Made by a program: the position numbers and the translations under genes
In this document: piece after piece, positions 6,808-14,518 of the stretch
Numbering within the stretch: the stretch's first letter is position 1
Layout: the number at the start of each line of letters is the position of its first letter
From: a virus
Strand: one strand, 5' to 3'
DNA length: 43,703 bases
Virus record (IMG/VR): IMGVR_UViG_3300022751_000022
Span: 1 to 43,703 of that record
The notes under the pieces: generated by a model
What the model saw: the letters and a program-made list of their open reading frames with translations, nothing else
Databases searched by the model: none
Told to the model about the DNA's origin: nothing

Positions 6808-7053
6808 TTATTTTAAAGTTTCTTTGTTTGTTGCGAATGTTGAGTTGTAATAATCATTAGCCATTTTTTCTTCATGTGAAATAGATATACTATGATTGTT
6901 TTGCCCATATTTTACAGCGTCAATAATTTGCTGTTTTTCGGTTTCTTTAACACGCTCCAACACTTCAAATATTTGAGTGTAAGTTGGATGATCTGATGGA
7001 CTACTCCACAATTCTGCAATTTCCTTTTCTGCAATTTCTATAGCTGTTTTCAT
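6808..7053 (-). CDS. Small helical early protein, unknown
   Basis: 81 aa, with two predicted helices (TAIEIAEKEIAELW and TQIFEVLERVKETEKQQIIDAV) and the sequence YYNSTF near the C-terminus. Proteins with this 'KQQIIDAV..G' pattern are common in phages of Bacteroidota, but no function is established. It sits between closely spaced neighbours. Confidence 0.55.
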   Translation of the reverse strand: MKTAIEIAEKEIAELWSSPSDHPTYTQIFEVLERVKETEKQQIIDAVKYGQNNHSISISHEEKMANDYYNSTFATNKETLK

Positions 7054-7055
7054 AA

Positions 7056-7340
7056 TTACTGATTGTTTAATTGATAATAAATATTAACCGCCTTTTGTTT
7101 CTCTGAATCCGGCAGGGTGTGCTTTGCGTATTTTATTTGATTGCCAAATTTGTTAAATGCAAATATCCATTCTCTTTCTAGAAATAAGCCGTGTGTTAGC
7201 GTAAGTTGTGAGATCCTAGTTCGGAATCCGCTTAAGGTTGCAAAATCTACAATTGAAGCGTTGCCGAATAAAATTAGATGAAGTAACACTTCCTGAATGC
7301 TTGATTTGGGTTTCGGGTAACCTTGTAAAATGTCTTTCAT
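7056..7340 (-). CDS. Small early protein, possible winged helix
   Basis: 94 aa. Residues 14-60 (SIQEVLLHLILFGNASIVDFATLSGFRTRISQL, in part) look like a winged-helix or helix-turn-helix: a long helix, then a short helix with ATLSGF, then a recognition-like helix with R.RISQL. This could be a DNA-binding protein; the call is tentative. It overlaps the upstream gene by 4 nt. Confidence 0.5.
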   Translation of the reverse strand: MKDILQGYPKPKSSIQEVLLHLILFGNASIVDFATLSGFRTRISQLTLTHGLFLEREWIFAFNKFGNQIKYAKHTLPDSEKQKAVNIYYQLNNQ

Positions 7341-7777
7341 GGCTCTAAATTATTTATATTAATTGCCAAACCCGCTTCTATTAGTCCGTGAATATCGAAA
7401 TGCCATTCGTAAAGTGATTCCCAAAATATTAATGAAAATTTAAAACTTAATCTTGTTTCTGAATCCGATTCTATAAATTTTAATATACTTTCAAAATCAG
7501 TTTCTTTAGTCCATAACCCCATAAACTGAATTTGACCTATATCGGATAGTGGGCGTAGAAATAATTTGACTTTTATATCATGTACATTGTTATGTTCTAT
7601 CCAAGAAATTATATCACCTGAACAACTATTTATTTTTCTTTTATAAGTCGTTTCTATATCTTCTATCCCTGCATTAGTTATGTATGCACGTCTTTTTCTT
7701 GTAGTTAAACAATCTGTATATTGTACTTCTATCTTATAAGGCAAATACCCAACAATGTGTTTTAATTCTAATTTCAT
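7337..7777 (-). CDS. Early protein, unknown
   Basis: 146 aa, mixed alpha/beta with no Cys motif or membrane segment. A central HDIKVKLFLRPLSDI stretch and a C-terminal WHFDIHGLIEAGLAI segment stand out; proteins with a 'GLIEAGLAI' ending occur beside phage replication genes. Family not certain. An AAAACCAAAA-type leader precedes the start. Confidence 0.55.
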   Translation of the reverse strand: MKLELKHIVGYLPYKIEVQYTDCLTTRKRRAYITNAGIEDIETTYKRKINSCSGDIISWIEHNNVHDIKVKLFLRPLSDIGQIQFMGLWTKETDFESILKFIESDSETRLSFKFSLIFWESLYEWHFDIHGLIEAGLAININNLEP

Positions 7778-7799
7778 TTTTTTGGTTTTAAGTTTATAT

Positions 7800-8012
7800 T
7801 TATTTGTTATTCTCTAATTCTTGTTTTACTTCTTGCCAATAATGAATATTTCCGTTATATTCTTGCGACCAATTAAATGTGCTTGACATTAAATTTATTA
7901 TTTCTTCAACACATAGTATCGAACATTTTACCGATTCTTCGTAAGATATAGCCTCATCAAGTTTATCCCTAAATGATGTTATTAAATCTTCTGCTTTTTG
8001 TTTTGGTGTCAT
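7800..8012 (-). CDS. Small early protein, unknown
   Basis: 70 aa, almost all helical (TPKQKAEDLITSFRDKLD, then KCSILCVEEIINLM) with a C-terminal YWQEVKQELENNK. This is the common phage pattern for a short acidic alpha-hairpin protein. Function unknown. The start is preceded by an AACCAAAAA leader. Confidence 0.55.
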   Translation of the reverse strand: MTPKQKAEDLITSFRDKLDEAISYEESVKCSILCVEEIINLMSSTFNWSQEYNGNIHYWQEVKQELENNK

Positions 8013-8029
8013 TTTTGGTTATTTTTAAA

Positions 8030-8254
8030 TTAGTCAATAAATCCTTTTATTTTTAGTGTTTCCGGATCACAAAGTAATTTACCATTTTCAACATAAACGG
8101 GTTGTTTACCGTTTACCAATGGATCACTGTGTTTTGTCCTCCCTATTAAGCCGTTTTTAGTTTCTACAATATATCCTTGATTCGTTTGATTTAATCCAGC
8201 AAATCGATTCAATTGTTCGAACTCAAATTCTAATGCTTCGTCTGATAATTCCAT
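8030..8254 (-). CDS. Small early protein, unknown
   Basis: 74 aa. The N-terminal half is an acidic helix (SDEALEFEFEQLNRFAG); the C-terminal half has the strands GYIVETKNGLIGRTKHSD and KQPVYVENGKLLCDPETLK, resembling a small KOW-like barrel. No family recognised. Confidence 0.5.
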   Translation of the reverse strand: MELSDEALEFEFEQLNRFAGLNQTNQGYIVETKNGLIGRTKHSDPLVNGKQPVYVENGKLLCDPETLKIKGFID

Positions 8255-8265
8255 AAAATTGATTT

Positions 8266-8679
8266 TTAGTAATACTGTTCTACATTGTCCGCAATTTCCT
8301 GTTTATCGAAATGAAAGTATTTAATAATTACATCGACAACCGAATTGTATAGCTCTGAAAACTCATCTTCTGACATTGAAGCGAACGAGATGCTTTTTGC
8401 TTCGCGTATTTCAACTCCTAAAAGATCGTGCCTTAAATCGTAGTTTCCTGATTCGATAATTAAATCTTTTCGTAAGTGTTCGATGTTGGTGTATTGTTCT
8501 TGGTTGTCAAAAACCATTTTTACCAAAGCGAAAAACTTTTTATGGAACTTGTAATTCCTGGGTCTTTTAAATTCGTATTCGTAAGGCTCGTTTAATTTGA
8601 TCTTTTTGGAAATTTCAAAATCTGAATCATATGCCGGCTTGAATCCGGATAATGTGCGAACTAATGATATTTTAGTCAT
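8266..8679 (-). CDS. DUF1367 family protein
   Basis: 137 aa from the ATG at 8679 (the longer ORF from 8712 overlaps its neighbour more and lacks the family's usual start). The order RTLSGFKPAYD, then YEFKRPRNYKFHKKFFALVKMVFDNQ, then the acidic C-terminal helix matches DUF1367, a phage family found in NinB-like positions of early operons. Its biochemical role is not established; the position suggests replication or recombination. The start overlaps the upstream stop by 8 nt. Confidence 0.75.
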   Translation of the reverse strand: MTKISLVRTLSGFKPAYDSDFEISKKIKLNEPYEYEFKRPRNYKFHKKFFALVKMVFDNQEQYTNIEHLRKDLIIESGNYDLRHDLLGVEIREAKSISFASMSEDEFSELYNSVVDVIIKYFHFDKQEIADNVEQYY

Positions 8680-8992
8680 GGCTTGAATTATAAAGTTCAT
8701 TCGCTTTTTCAATTGCTTCCTCGTACCAATCCTTAAAACTCTCTAAATACTCACAATCTATTACTATGGGATCGCTCGGCTCTTCTTCTCTGTAATTCCA
8801 GATATTTATTTTTCTTTCGTAAACATTTCGATCAATATAAATGCCTCTTAAGTCAAAAAATTCTAAATATAATGCGTTTTGAAAAAGAGTATTTAATTCG
8901 TCTACAAATTCGACCCAATGATATGAGTGTTTATCTTGAACCCATTTCTCAAAATCTTTTAAACATTTCCTTGTTAGTTTTAATTCAGACAT
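8672..8992 (-). CDS. Early protein, unknown
   Basis: 106 aa, acidic, Trp- and Tyr-rich (WVQDKHSYHWVEF, WNYREEEP, FKDWYEEAI). It probably forms one alpha/beta domain. No family recognised. It overlaps the upstream 46-aa gene by 13 nt and the downstream DUF1367 gene by 8 nt. Confidence 0.55.
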   Translation of the reverse strand: MSELKLTRKCLKDFEKWVQDKHSYHWVEFVDELNTLFQNALYLEFFDLRGIYIDRNVYERKINIWNYREEEPSDPIVIDCEYLESFKDWYEEAIEKANELYNSSHD

Positions 8993-9120
8993 ATTCCAAT
9001 TTCTTTAATAAGTTTATCAATCAGTTCTTTGTTGGTTTTGCAAAATCTAAAACGCTTTTCAGGAATCAACCGCAACATTAAATCACGATTGTTTTGTTGG
9101 AATAATTGGTTAGTTGTCAT
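8980..9120 (-). CDS. Small early protein, unknown
   Basis: 46 aa, beginning MTTNQLFQQNNRDLMLRLIP, Arg/Lys-rich in the middle (EKRFRFCKTNKEL). It overlaps the next gene by 13 nt in another frame, typical of packed phage genes. No family recognised. Confidence 0.5.
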   Translation of the reverse strand: MTTNQLFQQNNRDLMLRLIPEKRFRFCKTNKELIDKLIKEIGICLN

Positions 9121-9123
9121 TTA

Positions 9124-9300
9124 TTAATAAATTACGTGTTCTATTTCATGTAAAAACTCATCTTTGTTTAGTCCTCCAAAAGTTCTAAGAATATTTGACA
9201 ACATATTATCGTCAATAATTAATTCTCTGTGCGGTTCTGATTCAAATTTATCTTCATCCCAATTATCATTATCTACTGAATATTGTATTGTTATTTTCAT
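9124..9300 (-). CDS. Small acidic early protein, unknown
   Basis: 58 aa with many Asp and Glu residues (VDNDNWDEDKFESEP; FLHEIEHVIY). It is preceded by an AAAACCAAAA leader 5 nt before ATG and ends 3 nt before the next start. No family recognised. Confidence 0.5.
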   Translation of the reverse strand: MKITIQYSVDNDNWDEDKFESEPHRELIIDDNMLSNILRTFGGLNKDEFLHEIEHVIY

Positions 9301-9310
9301 AATTTTGGTT

Positions 9311-9493
9311 TTAATTGTTGTTTATCTGTTTTAATTTCCACATTCCGATTGAGAATCTATCCTTCATATCTCTAGCGTATTTTTCGCTTGTATAATTATT
9401 GAATAAAAACATTGATACATTTGGATAAAACTGCACCAACTGAACTTTATCGTATTGAGAATAGTTTGTTTCGTGGTTTATTATTGGTTTCAT
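9311..9493 (-). CDS. Small early protein, unknown
   Basis: 60 aa, Tyr- and Asn-rich, with a VQLVQFYPNVSMFLFNNYTSE stretch (shown in part) and a basic C-terminal half (KYARDMKDRF). Its central segment, FYPN.SMFLFNNYTSEKYARD, resembles FVNNYMSNTQLRDWD in the 9505-9777 product, hinting that the two neighbours are related. Function unknown. Confidence 0.5.
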   Translation of the reverse strand: MKPIINHETNYSQYDKVQLVQFYPNVSMFLFNNYTSEKYARDMKDRFSIGMWKLKQINNN

Positions 9494-9504
9494 GGTTTTG
9501 TTTT

Positions 9505-9777
9505 TTAATTTATTAAAGTTCCGTCTTTTCTAAAGGCTTTATCTTCTTTATTTATTAATTCTCCTGATTCATTCCATTCTAATTTCCATCCGAATTGACT
9601 GTTATCAAAATATTTTTCACATTTTAATATTAAGTAAGGCGTTCCGTCCCAATCTCTAAGCTGAGTATTGCTCATATAATTATTTACGAACATAGGCATA
9701 ACAAATACTATTTCTGTAATAAACCACAAAGCTCCGTTTGGATGATATTCTTTTAATGTTTTTCTTTCTCCTAACAT
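9505..9777 (-). CDS. Early protein, unknown
   Basis: 90 aa. The start (LGERKTLKEYHPNGALWFI) and end (WNESGELINKEDKAFRKDGTLIN) have the 'NG.L/SGELI/DGTLI' pattern of MORN-like or toxin-antitoxin repeat proteins. The centre carries FVNNYMSNTQLRDW. No function can be assigned. Confidence 0.5.
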   Translation of the reverse strand: MLGERKTLKEYHPNGALWFITEIVFVMPMFVNNYMSNTQLRDWDGTPYLILKCEKYFDNSQFGWKLEWNESGELINKEDKAFRKDGTLIN

Positions 9778-9779
9778 AA

Positions 9780-10061
9780 TTAGTCGTTATTAAAAGTTGA
9801 TCCATCATACCATTTAGAAGCTCCGGAATTATCAACAACCACTCTCAACAACTCAACACTCGTATAAACCAATTCATTGAAGTAAACAGTTTCGTAACCT
9901 ATCCAACGCTCCGACTTCACTTGTCGATTACACTTCATTACAATAGCTTTAACGCCTTGTTTGATACTAGCCCACGCCAATTTCAAAGCCTCAGAAAAAG
10001 TTACGTTTTGCATTTTAAATATTGCGTGGGCGCTTGTCATTACGATTTGTTTAGTTTTCAT
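9780..10061 (-). CDS. Early protein, unknown
   Basis: 93 aa. The N-terminal helix AHAIFKMQNVTFSEALKLAW is followed by basic and strand-rich sequence ending WYDGSTFNND. Short proteins with this 'AH.I.K....FSEALK.AW' start are common in phages of Bacteroidota and Firmicutes, but with no known role. A -7 promoter box (10083-10090) lies 21 nt before the start. Confidence 0.55.
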   Translation of the reverse strand: MKTKQIVMTSAHAIFKMQNVTFSEALKLAWASIKQGVKAIVMKCNRQVKSERWIGYETVYFNELVYTSVELLRVVVDNSGASKWYDGSTFNND

Positions 10062-10082
10062 GGTTTCTTTGTTTTAGATAAG

Positions 10083-10090
10083 CAAATGTA
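10083..10090 (-). promoter_or_regulatory. Bacteroidota -7 promoter element
   Basis: TACATTTG on the minus strand, 21 nt upstream of the 10061 start. No clear -33 TTG. The gap 10062-10128 otherwise holds no gene. Confidence 0.45.
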
Positions 10091-10128
10091 ACAAATGCTT
10101 TTTAATAAATCACGGTTTAATTAAAACT

Positions 10129-10401
10129 TTAACACTTTTTATTTTTAACCTTTTGCGGATCAGTGTATTTTTTCTGCTCTGAGAGTATTAAAGCACGTAT
10201 AATCGGCTCGCTATCTTTGTGTACCAATACATCAATTCTAACAGGGTCAGGTATTGCTTTTCTTCCCGCTCCTTTTGGGTTAATTGGTTTGCCAGTATCT
10301 ATTACTTTATCTCCATGGCAAACAGGACATTGATCTAACATTGAACCCATTTTTTTATACATTCTGCCTTTTCCTTTGCAATTTTCGCATTCTTTTTTCA
10401 T
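10129..10401 (-). CDS. DnaJ-type zinc-ribbon small protein
   Basis: 90 aa. CENCKGKG (residues 5-12) and CPVCHGDK (residues 25-32) form the paired CxxCxGxG motif of the DnaJ central domain, without a J domain. A basic tail follows. Such free zinc ribbons are widespread in phages and bind nucleic acid or proteins; no specific role is known. Confidence 0.65.
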   Translation of the reverse strand: MKKECENCKGKGRMYKKMGSMLDQCPVCHGDKVIDTGKPINPKGAGRKAIPDPVRIDVLVHKDSEPIIRALILSEQKKYTDPQKVKNKKC

Positions 10402-10410
10402 ACTGTTATT

Positions 10411-10884
10411 TTATTTACTAAATTCTTTTTTAATAGTTTCTAATTCTTTATTCCAGAAAGAAGGAATTACAATATCTAAAACATTATATAATTTTAAATA
10501 ATCTTCTTTAGTAATTCTGTTTTCGTTTTGTAAACTGTAATTATAAAGACATTCATATTCTTTCTCCTCAATTTTAAAATCTAACATGTCTTTACTATGT
10601 TTTAAATCCCTAGCATAAAAACAAGTTATTCGCTCTACGTTTGCGTACAATTTCCCCTCGATTAAACTAACATCAGTTATATTGTACATGTAATATTGAG
10701 TTGTACCAAAACATCCTTTAAAATAGCCTCCATTTTGATTTAAATCATTCACAAAAGCTATTTGTTTTTTATCTCGTTTCTGTTGTTCTTTTTTAGCTTC
10801 CTGTTTTTCTTGTTCCTGTATTTGAAGTATTTCTTTTCCTGTTTTTTCTGGATAATCTCTAAGCAACAATTCTAATGATCTCAT
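10411..10884 (-). CDS. Early protein with N-terminal coiled coil, unknown
   Basis: 157 aa from the ATG at 10884. A longer reading frame begins at 10920, but the -7 box TATATTTG lies at 10910-10917, inside that extension, so the shorter start is preferred. Residues 10-45 are a charged helix rich in Glu, Gln and Lys (EKTGKEILQIQEQEKQ...), then an aromatic-rich domain. No family recognised. Confidence 0.6.
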   Translation of the reverse strand: MRSLELLLRDYPEKTGKEILQIQEQEKQEAKKEQQKRDKKQIAFVNDLNQNGGYFKGCFGTTQYYMYNITDVSLIEGKLYANVERITCFYARDLKHSKDMLDFKIEEKEYECLYNYSLQNENRITKEDYLKLYNVLDIVIPSFWNKELETIKKEFSK

Positions 10885-10909
10885 AATTAAATTTTTAATG
10901 GTTATACTG

Positions 10910-10917
10910 CAAATATA
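10910..10917 (-). promoter_or_regulatory. Bacteroidota -7 promoter element
   Basis: TATATTTG on the minus strand, 25 nt before the 10884 start. It decides the start choice of that gene and follows the terminator at 10976-11002. Confidence 0.5.
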
Positions 10918-10975
10918 CAAAACACATTTTAATATATCCGTATTTTATTAAACTTTAACATTTCCGCATATCACT

Positions 10976-11002
10976 AAAAAAAAGCCGAAGTGAATCGGCT
11001 TT
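10976..11002 (-). terminator. Intrinsic terminator
   Basis: 8-bp stem AAAGCCGA (10981-10988) with TCGGCTTT (10995-11002), 6-nt loop, followed on the minus strand by a run of eight T. It ends the operon that comes in from 11133. Confidence 0.85.
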
Positions 11003-11013
11003 GGGTTATTATA

Positions 11014-11133
11014 TTATTTTTGTTGTTCCTGCAACCATTTTTCATGCCCAATAACCTTTAGATATTTTTCGTGTTGTTCTTTTGTTTCTACTTCGTCTGG
11101 CATACAGTAGACGATCTTTTTTTCTTTTTCCAT
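11014..11133 (-). CDS. Small charged protein, unknown
   Basis: 39 aa beginning MEKEKKIVYCMPDEVETK and ending WLQEQQK. It is last in the operon, directly before the terminator, and has an A-rich leader. No family recognised. Confidence 0.5.
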   Translation of the reverse strand: MEKEKKIVYCMPDEVETKEQHEKYLKVIGHEKWLQEQQK

Positions 11134-11141
11134 ATTTTATT

Positions 11142-11276
11142 TTATTGATTAATACTTGATTCGTAAGTTTCGTATTTTTCAGGTTCCGTATAATGATTGT
11201 TTATCATTTCCTGTAATTTAACCTGAGCCTTGTCTTTTTGATAAAAGTCAGAAGGTCTTATTCTTGGCTCTTTCAT
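11142..11276 (-). CDS. Small protein, unknown
   Basis: 44 aa beginning MKEPRIRPSDFYQKDKAQVK. Its ATG overlaps the upstream stop (ATGA at 11273-11276), which supports that it is real. No family recognised. Confidence 0.55.
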   Translation of the reverse strand: MKEPRIRPSDFYQKDKAQVKLQEMINNHYTEPEKYETYESSINQ

Positions 11277-11509
11277 ATCGGGAACAACATAAAAGGTTTT
11301 ACTTTAACTTTTTCGTAACACTGATTTTTATCAATTGTCGGTTGATCGTTGTAAACCGAAGTAAAAGCTTTATCTATTTTTAAAGAAGCAAATCCGGTTT
11401 TAGTTTGATCTACTACAGTTCCTAATTTAATAGTGTTAATACCGCTTTTATTTTTTGCGAAACCGTAAGCGTTGCCTATGATTATATCGTTTCCTAGTGC
11501 ATCTTTCAT
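11273..11509 (-). CDS. Small beta-rich early protein, unknown
   Basis: 78 aa, strand-rich with regular turns: DALGNDIIIGNAYGFA, IKLGTVVDQTKTGFASLKI. It looks like a small SH3/KOW-type barrel. It is translationally coupled to the 44-aa gene. Function unknown. Confidence 0.55.
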   Translation of the reverse strand: MKDALGNDIIIGNAYGFAKNKSGINTIKLGTVVDQTKTGFASLKIDKAFTSVYNDQPTIDKNQCYEKVKVKPFMLFPI

Positions 11510-11512
11510 TGT

Positions 11513-11962
11513 TTAGAATTTTATTGTTACGCTTGATTTTTTTGGCGTGCTCGAAACTCTTGTTACTTCTACGCCTTCAGAATCGTAAATTTCTTTTTTA
11601 GACTTGTAAGCTGTTTTTAAAAGTTCTTCACGTTCGGTAAGTTCTTTTTTGATATCGCACCAAATAGGATCGTCTTTGTAATTTAAAGTTTCGCCTCCAT
11701 TTACAGGAATAAACTCTACACCTAATTCTTTGGCTTTTTCGATATCAATAATTGATTCTCTAGCCTCTGTCATTGCTGAACTAACAACCTCGTTTAAACG
11801 GGCTAAATTGGCTATGAAATGAAGTTTGTTAACTTCGCCTGATTCAAATACATTTTTAACTAATTGCTTCCCGGTTGCCGTTGCCTCCTTTTTTGTGAAA
11901 TCAGGAGAGTAAAGCGATTCCATTTCTTGAAACCGCATTAATTCAAATTGTTCTTTACTCAT
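11513..11962 (-). CDS. Early protein paired with ERF, unknown
   Basis: 149 aa, mainly helical (residues 1-80; MESLYSPDFTKKEATATGKQ, RLNEVVSSAMTEARESI) with a central GGETLNYKDDPIWCDIK and a Ser/Thr-rich basic tail ending SSVTIKF. Proteins of this shape sit next to single-strand annealing genes in phages of Bacteroidota, so a partner or modulator of the recombinase is plausible. It overlaps the ERF gene by 8 nt. Confidence 0.55.
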   Translation of the reverse strand: MSKEQFELMRFQEMESLYSPDFTKKEATATGKQLVKNVFESGEVNKLHFIANLARLNEVVSSAMTEARESIIDIEKAKELGVEFIPVNGGETLNYKDDPIWCDIKKELTEREELLKTAYKSKKEIYDSEGVEVTRVSSTPKKSSVTIKF

Positions 11963-12608
11963 TGGTTTTAGGTGTTAATTCTTCTCGTTTATCTTTGATC
12001 TCTTTTATAAAAACCTCGTTAGCGTGAAGAGTTTTGTTTTTATTATAAATCTGTGTTAGTTCTTTAGTGTCCTTTGCGTTTTGAACCTCTGAAATTGCAT
12101 TGATAAAAATTTCCTCGGGTGTTGGCGGCGGAGGCAAAGGAACTGCAGGAGTTGTTTGTCTTTGGTCGTTGTCGATATCGTCCTCATCCGTAGCAATGTG
12201 AAAGTATTTAAGTAAAAAATATCTTTCCGCATAAGTCAAAGCACTACCCAATCCTTTTTCCCAATCGTTTTGACCGTTTGCGCCAAAGCTGTTAACGTCT
12301 TTTTCTCCTGTTTCTGTATCGATCCAGGTAAATTGCATCATTACTTTTGAAAGTATTTCTGACTTGCTGCCGTTTTTTGTTTGATAATCTTGGCGAGTAT
12401 TTTCGATGCTTAAGACTTCTTGTTTTAGAATTAAGCCTAAATCGTTCATCATTGGCTTGACTTCGCCTAAAAGCTTATCGCCCGTGACGTATTTGTAGTT
12501 AAACGTAGCTTTGTCTTTTCCTAATCCGTTTATCTTTTGCTGAATGGTTAAAAGTTTTTGATATAGGTTTTTTTTCTGTTCTTTATTTTCTTCTTTTTCG
12601 GTTTTCAT
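11955..12608 (-). CDS. erf: ERF-family single-strand annealing protein
   Basis: 217 aa. The ERF core spans residues 15-140: LYQKLLTIQQKINGLGKDK, FNYKYVTGDKLLGEVKPMM, LGLILKQEV and the characteristic GLGSALTYAERYFLLKYFHIA with following DEDD. ERF proteins anneal complementary single strands during phage recombination and genome circularisation. A proline-rich linker (residues 153-163) leads to a C-terminal helical region. With NinG it makes a plausible recombination pathway. Confidence 0.88.
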   Translation of the reverse strand: MKTEKEENKEQKKNLYQKLLTIQQKINGLGKDKATFNYKYVTGDKLLGEVKPMMNDLGLILKQEVLSIENTRQDYQTKNGSKSEILSKVMMQFTWIDTETGEKDVNSFGANGQNDWEKGLGSALTYAERYFLLKYFHIATDEDDIDNDQRQTTPAVPLPPPPTPEEIFINAISEVQNAKDTKELTQIYNKNKTLHANEVFIKEIKDKREELTPKTNE

Positions 12609-12618
12609 TTTATAGGTT

Positions 12619-12768
12619 TTATATTATTTTGCTAAAGGAATGTGTACGGCTGAAAAAGAATAAACTTGTTTTGTTTAATACCCATCCGTCAGATTACATT
12701 TTCTTAACTGATCGTTTTGACTTGCCTATTTTCCAAACAGGCAAAGACATAAATATTTTTATTTCCAT
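12619..12768 (-). pseudogene. Small gene with one in-frame stop
   Basis: Reads as 24 codons (MEIKIFMSLPVWKIGKSKRS...), a TAA at 12694-12696, then 24 more open codons in the same frame (SDGWVLNKTSLFFFSRTHSF...). The start overlaps the upstream stop (TAATG at 12766-12770). A single C-to-T change of a CAA codon would create the stop, so this may be a 49-codon gene with a nonsense mutation. Alternatively only the 24-aa peptide is real. Confidence 0.35.
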
Positions 12769-13181
12769 TAGGTTAATAGTTCAGGGTTATCGTGAATGTT
12801 TCCACAAATACCCCATTTACTAAAAAAGTTTTCCGGTTCTAAATCACCGGTTAATTCACCGTGATTATCTTCTTCAGCTTGCCAAAATAAAGGAGAGCAA
12901 TTTGTTTTATTTATACCCCCATTAAAAGATCCATCTGAAAAAGATACTAAATAATATTCTTTTGAATTTTCAGGTAAATAAATGTCATCCTCGTAAACTT
13001 CATTACCATCTTTATCAGCTTCACCTGAAAATTGACCCACTGTATTAATATCAACTTCATGAGCTGAATTTGTAAGATCATTTTCATCGTAAATGGATGC
13101 TTCACCTTGAAAAATGGAAATACCACCGTAAACCCATTCGTGATTATCTAATCTTTTCCCTCTAAATTTAATTGTTCTCAT
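12768..13181 (-). CDS. YopX family protein
   Basis: 137 aa. Family features are clear: the start RTIKFRGKRLDNHEWVYGGI, the DINTVGQFSGEADKDGNEVYEDDI block near residues 45-65, and the C-terminal GNIHDNPEL. YopX proteins are frequent in phage early regions of Firmicutes and Bacteroidota; their role is unknown. An AAAAACCAAAAAAC leader precedes the start. Confidence 0.85.
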   Translation of the reverse strand: MRTIKFRGKRLDNHEWVYGGISIFQGEASIYDENDLTNSAHEVDINTVGQFSGEADKDGNEVYEDDIYLPENSKEYYLVSFSDGSFNGGINKTNCSPLFWQAEEDNHGELTGDLEPENFFSKWGICGNIHDNPELLT

Positions 13182-13193
13182 GTTTTTTGGTTT

Positions 13194-13394
13194 TTAAAAT
13201 CGGTTTATATATTTAAAATTGTTTTTGAAATTCCTTGACTGAATGCGTATTTCTTGATAGTAAAACTTACTTATACTTAAAGCCTGTGAAATATTTATAA
13301 TCGATATTTTTATCAATTCTAAAACCGTTTCTTTGGCGTTTTTAAGCTTTGTTTTGTTTACTTGGTAGGCGTGTATGAAAATATCTGATTTCAC
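13194..13394 (-). CDS. Small basic protein, unknown
   Basis: 66 aa, Lys-, Asn- and Ile-rich, helical in the first half (KNAKETVLELIKISI), basic at the end. Its start overlaps the upstream stop (13391-13394). No family recognised. Confidence 0.5.
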   Translation of the reverse strand: MKSDIFIHAYQVNKTKLKNAKETVLELIKISIINISQALSISKFYYQEIRIQSRNFKNNFKYINRF

Positions 13395-13792
13395 AACGCT
13401 ACTTCTTCGTTTTTACTGCTAACTTCAATTCCTTTAAAACCTAATATTTTAATATCAGATTCAGGATTCCGTTTATCTAGCTCTTTACGTTTTTCGTTAA
13501 ACAAATAAGCTCTTGACTTCATTATTTCTATAAGCGAATCACTTGGCTTTGAATTAAAAAATATTGCAACCGAATCTCCCTTGTAAACTTCACAAGGTCT
13601 ATAACACCCGTGATCGTCTGAAACTTGTTGAATTTCTTCATCAAATATTTCTGCAATATCCTCGTCTATGTACTCTTCTCCCACTTCACATTCTCCAACA
13701 ACGCCAGTTATAAAAGCTGTCATTTCTCTTTCAAAATTTCCTGCATATTCATTTGTATCAATGATAAATGCGAATCCTTGTTTTAAATTCAT
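13391..13792 (-). CDS. Acidic early protein, unknown
   Basis: 133 aa. The N-terminal half is strongly acidic (ECEVGEEYIDEDIAEIFDEE), and a Cys pair follows (HGCYRPCEVYKGDSVAIFF). The C-terminal helix is basic. It resembles phage early proteins that mimic DNA or bind a host protein, but no family can be named. Confidence 0.55.
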   Translation of the reverse strand: MNLKQGFAFIIDTNEYAGNFEREMTAFITGVVGECEVGEEYIDEDIAEIFDEEIQQVSDDHGCYRPCEVYKGDSVAIFFNSKPSDSLIEIMKSRAYLFNEKRKELDKRNPESDIKILGFKGIEVSSKNEEVAL

Positions 13793-13811
13793 ATTTTCTA
13801 TTTTTAATTAA

Positions 13812-14078
13812 TTAGTAAGGTTTTGAGTTATCAATTTCTAAAATTTCAAATAATTCTTTGTCGTAGTATTTAGCGATAATTACTAACGCGTTGATGTCTA
13901 AGAGCAAAAGACTATTTTTTTTCGCGTTTCTTCTTTGGGAGTTAGGAGAACCACCAATACTTTTACTTATTCTTTCCCTTAGATTAAAATCTAATTTGAT
14001 AAGGTCAAGATATTCCTGTTTTAATACGTGTTTACGATTTGGCTCGCTAACCGTTGCGCTTCTGATTTGTTTTTTCAT
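13812..14078 (-). CDS. Small early protein, possible DNA-binding
   Basis: 88 aa. It has a basic N-terminus and a helical middle (KQEYLDLIKLDFNLRERIS, then SQRRNAKKNSLLLLDINALVIIAKYY). The end, YDKELFEILE, resembles the last helix of XRE-type domains, but a full helix-turn-helix is not clear. Possibly an early regulator. Confidence 0.5.
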   Translation of the reverse strand: MKKQIRSATVSEPNRKHVLKQEYLDLIKLDFNLRERISKSIGGSPNSQRRNAKKNSLLLLDINALVIIAKYYDKELFEILEIDNSKPY

Positions 14079-14090
14079 AAGTTTTTTTGA

Positions 14091-14402
14091 TTAAATTGTT
14101 GTTGCTTTTTTGATTACATTGTTTATTTCTTCGTAAAGTTCGTGACATTCATCTTCGGGTCTCATATCTGATTCTATAAAAAGATCAATGAATTTTTGTA
14201 ATACTTCTAACATTTCGGGAGCACATAATATTAGTTTTGCATTTGCCCGTGCTTGCTCTACTGTTTCCGCCCCAACATGAGTGCCTTTAGCTTCTAAAAG
14301 CCACCAATCTTTATCCGTGCCTATAGAAATATACCCAGATCCATCTTCTATAATATTATCTCCAGTTATTTTCCATTCTCCTTTTGTTCCTTTAAATTCC
14401 AT
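14091..14402 (-). CDS. Early protein, phage DUF family
   Basis: 103 aa. The layout FKGTKGEWKITGDN, then ARANAKLILCAPEMLEVLQKFID, is the common phage 'A.ANA.LI..APEMLE.L' family (often annotated as a hypothetical early protein); function unknown. It is first in the early block and is preceded by a -7 box (14432-14439). Confidence 0.65.
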   Translation of the reverse strand: MEFKGTKGEWKITGDNIIEDGSGYISIGTDKDWWLLEAKGTHVGAETVEQARANAKLILCAPEMLEVLQKFIDLFIESDMRPEDECHELYEEINNVIKKATTI

Positions 14403-14431
14403 AATTATATTTTTAGTTATTGATTAAAGCA

Positions 14432-14439
14432 CAAAGATA
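14432..14439 (-). promoter_or_regulatory. Bacteroidota -7 promoter for early block
   Basis: TATCTTTG on the minus strand, 29 nt upstream of the 14402 start. It lies downstream of the terminator at 14519-14546, so it would start the early transcript separately from late read-through. No TTG at the ideal distance. Confidence 0.5.
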
Positions 14440-14518
14440 CAATATAATTCCGTTTAAATTGCTTTAAAGTTATTTATTTTTCACTTAGTGATTATTTATA
14501 AAGATTACAAACAACAAA

